This document shows, piece by piece, positions 14,693 through 16,026 of a DNA stretch of 16,026 nt (position 1 is its first letter; the number at the start of each line of letters is the position of its first letter). A program made the translations under genes and the position numbers. The notes below the pieces were generated by a model. The model was not told the DNA's origin and ran no database searches. It saw only the letters and a program-made list of their open reading frames with translations. The stretch comes from Gemmatimonadaceae bacterium (GTDB taxonomy: Bacteria; Gemmatimonadota; Gemmatimonadetes; Gemmatimonadales; Gemmatimonadaceae). Location of the stretch: contig JALOPO010000007.1 in assembly GCA_025453855.1 (NCBI GenBank), positions 1 to 16,026 on the forward strand. Reading direction: 5' to 3'.

Positions 14693-16026
14693 CCCGACCT
14701 CGGCGGCCACGCCCGCACCACGCGCTGGCGTTGCCGCGCGCGCACCGTGCACTGCGTGAAGGAGTTGATCGTCACGTACAGGCCGAGGAAGCGCTCGATG
14801 ACGCTCGCCAGCAGGTAGAGCGAGCCACCGGCCAGTCGCGCCTCGTCGAACTCGAGCTCCACCGCGCGGCCGCGCACGAAGGTCATCCCCAGCCCCGGGC
14901 TCGGGATGCGCGCGTGGGTCGCGCGGCTCGTCACGCGCACCAGCGACGCCACCTGCTCCTCGGCGGCGCGCGTGCGCGCGAAGTCGTGCAGCCGGAGCAG
15001 CTCGCGCAGCGCCTCGGCTCCCTCGTCGACCAGCGAGCGATGGTTGAGCGAGAGGAGCGACAGCAGCCGCCACGCCTGCGCGCCACCGAGCGGCGGCGGC
15101 ACGTGCGGCGTGGGGCGCAGCAGCGCCTCGATGCGCACGAACGGGGCGCCGCGCAGGATCTCGAAGTCGCGCCCGTCGCTCGGGATGCGCAGCTGGTGCG
15201 GAAGCGTCCCGTCGGTGCAGGTGAGGCGCACCGTCACGTCGCTCGCGTCGGGGATGATCGGCTCGGCGTCCGCGTCGACGAAGGCGAGGAAGACGTCCGC
15301 GCCGCCGTCACGCCACTCGCTCGTCCGGCGCTGCGCCGTCCAGTAGCCGGCCACGTCGACCTCGGCGCGTCCGCGCCTGGGCGCGTGCAGCGGGAGGAAG
15401 ACGCGCGGCTCGCCGCCACCGGGGCGCGGGACGAGCACCTCGTCGATCCCGAAGACCTCGAGCCGGCGCCGGCGATAGGCGTCGGGGACGATCGGGTACT
15501 CGTGCACGCGCCGCGTGAGGCGGATCGGCTCGGCGACCTGCTCGAAGAGGTTCACCACCGGCACGCACGAGGTGGCGAAGGTCTGCGCCCGCACCCCGTT
15601 CTCGAGCAACGTCGGCCAGTCGGCGCGATCGGTGGCCTCGCAGCAGAGCACGAACTCCACCGCGCGCCCCGGCGCGAGTGCGCGCACGCGCGCCAGCTCG
15701 GCGATGCGGATCGCCATGAAGCGATCGGGGAAGGCGAAGTAGTCCTGCAGCAGCGCGTACCCCGCGAACGAGCGGCGCGGGAACGGCAGGAGCGAGGCGT
15801 CGCCCTCGAAGCCCACCGGCTCGACGGCCGACGGCGGCAGCACGATCCCCTCGCCGCCGTCGAGCGGCCGCGCGATGACGCGCGTGCAGCGCGCGAGGAG
15901 CATCTCGTAGAGCGCGGCGACGAGCGGCGCGTCGCCCACGAGCTGCAGGCGGAGCGCGTCGATCGAGAGCTGCTCCCACGTCGCCTCGCCGAGCGTGCGC
16001 ACCACGAGCCGGAGCGCGAACGGCGC
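14674..16026 (-). CDS. tssF: T6SS baseplate subunit TssF (partial, N-terminus beyond right edge)
   Basis: TssF (VasA/ImpG family) is a wedge component of the cytoplasmic T6SS baseplate, where it works with TssG, TssE and TssK. The frame stays open to the last base of the window, and the codons before the internal GTG at 16005 encode APFALRLV, which continues naturally into the protein. The gene is therefore cut by the edge. About 451 residues are visible; the family is usually near 600, so roughly 150 N-terminal residues are missing. Family-like features are the LRLQLVGDAP and LYEMLLARC stretch near the visible start, the FPDRFMAIRI segment, the VNLFEQVAEPIRL segment and the following HEYPIVPDAYRRRRLEVF block. 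The C-terminus ends GWKPLV. The stop codon shares a base with a possible downstream ATG (TGATG), so tssG is probably translationally coupled. I am confident of the family. Confidence 0.95.
   Translation of the reverse strand, partial: APFALRLVVRTLGEATWEQLSIDALRLQLVGDAPLVAALYEMLLARCTRVIARPLDGGEGIVLPPSAVEPVGFEGDASLLPFPRRSFAGYALLQDYFAFPDRFMAIRIAELARVRALAPGRAVEFVLCCEATDRADWPTLLENGVRAQTFATSCVPVVNLFEQVAEPIRLTRRVHEYPIVPDAYRRRRLEVFGIDEVLVPRPGGGEPRVFLPLHAPRRGRAEVDVAGYWTAQRRTSEWRDGGADVFLAFVDADAEPIIPDASDVTVRLTCTDGTLPHQLRIPSDGRDFEILRGAPFVRIEALLRPTPHVPPPLGGAQAWRLLSLLSLNHRSLVDEGAEALRELLRLHDFARTRAAEEQVASLVRVTSRATHARIPSPGLGMTFVRGRAVELEFDEARLAGGSLYLLASVIERFLGLYVTINSFTQCTVRARQRQRVVRAWPPRSGWKPLV

Noticed and set aside
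10346..14818. A 1490-codon open frame on the plus strand, antisense to tssH and tssG
   Set aside because: It is a GC-driven mirror of tssH/tssG: His/Arg/Gln-rich low-complexity translation, no recognisable domain, and opposite to genes with clear Walker motifs.
14693..15073. Upstream extension of the tssG frame
   Set aside because: It lies over tssF; family length and the conserved N-terminal block fit a start at 14692 or 14674.

Overview
This window is a compact, strongly GC-rich stretch of a type VI secretion system (T6SS) locus. Every gene I can support is on the minus strand and reads from right to left. Most neighbours overlap by 1-4 bases or are separated by under 90 bases, so the window looks like one long transcription unit or the downstream part of one. 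I see no convincing terminator, tRNA, rRNA, insertion sequence or CRISPR array. Composition and gene content fit a high-GC, T6SS-bearing, Gram-negative-type bacterium (for example high-GC Pseudomonadota, Myxococcota or Gemmatimonadota), but nothing here fixes the phylum.

Right part (16026 down to 10991): the conserved machine genes tssF (cut by the right edge), tssG and tssH/clpV. TssF and TssG are baseplate wedge proteins. ClpV is the AAA+ ATPase that recycles the contracted sheath. The usual order tssE-F-G-H suggests that tssE and other sheath or tube genes lie beyond the right edge.

Middle part (10956 down to 8904): an accessory island between clpV and vgrG. It opens with an 18-codon ORF behind a strong ribosome binding site. 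Next is an unrecognised 381-residue protein ending in a Gly/Ala-rich hydrophobic hairpin, then a six-helix membrane protein whose start overlaps its stop. The architecture looks like a pore-forming T6SS toxin with its membrane immunity protein, and I consider this the most novel part of the window.

Left-middle part (8838 down to 4113): the spike and loading genes. These are vgrG, a DUF6484-type small spike-like protein, a DUF2169-type adaptor, and a thiolase-fold/ketoacyl-synthase-like protein with no recognisable catalytic cysteine.

Left part (4106 down to 1): an unrecognised 210-residue protein; a cargo effector made of a DUF4150 PAAR-like domain and a VRR-NUC-type nuclease with a C-terminal membrane segment; its probable DUF3396-type immunity protein; and a TIGR02270-like HEAT-repeat protein. 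At the extreme left edge there may be the start of one more gene with a His/Met-rich beginning.

As a whole the genes form a T6SS payload module. VgrG with DUF6484 or DUF4150 would form the tip, the DUF2169 protein would load the nuclease, and two toxin/immunity candidates (nuclease and membrane) would supply the killing activity. Family names come from recognising motifs by eye, not from database searches.
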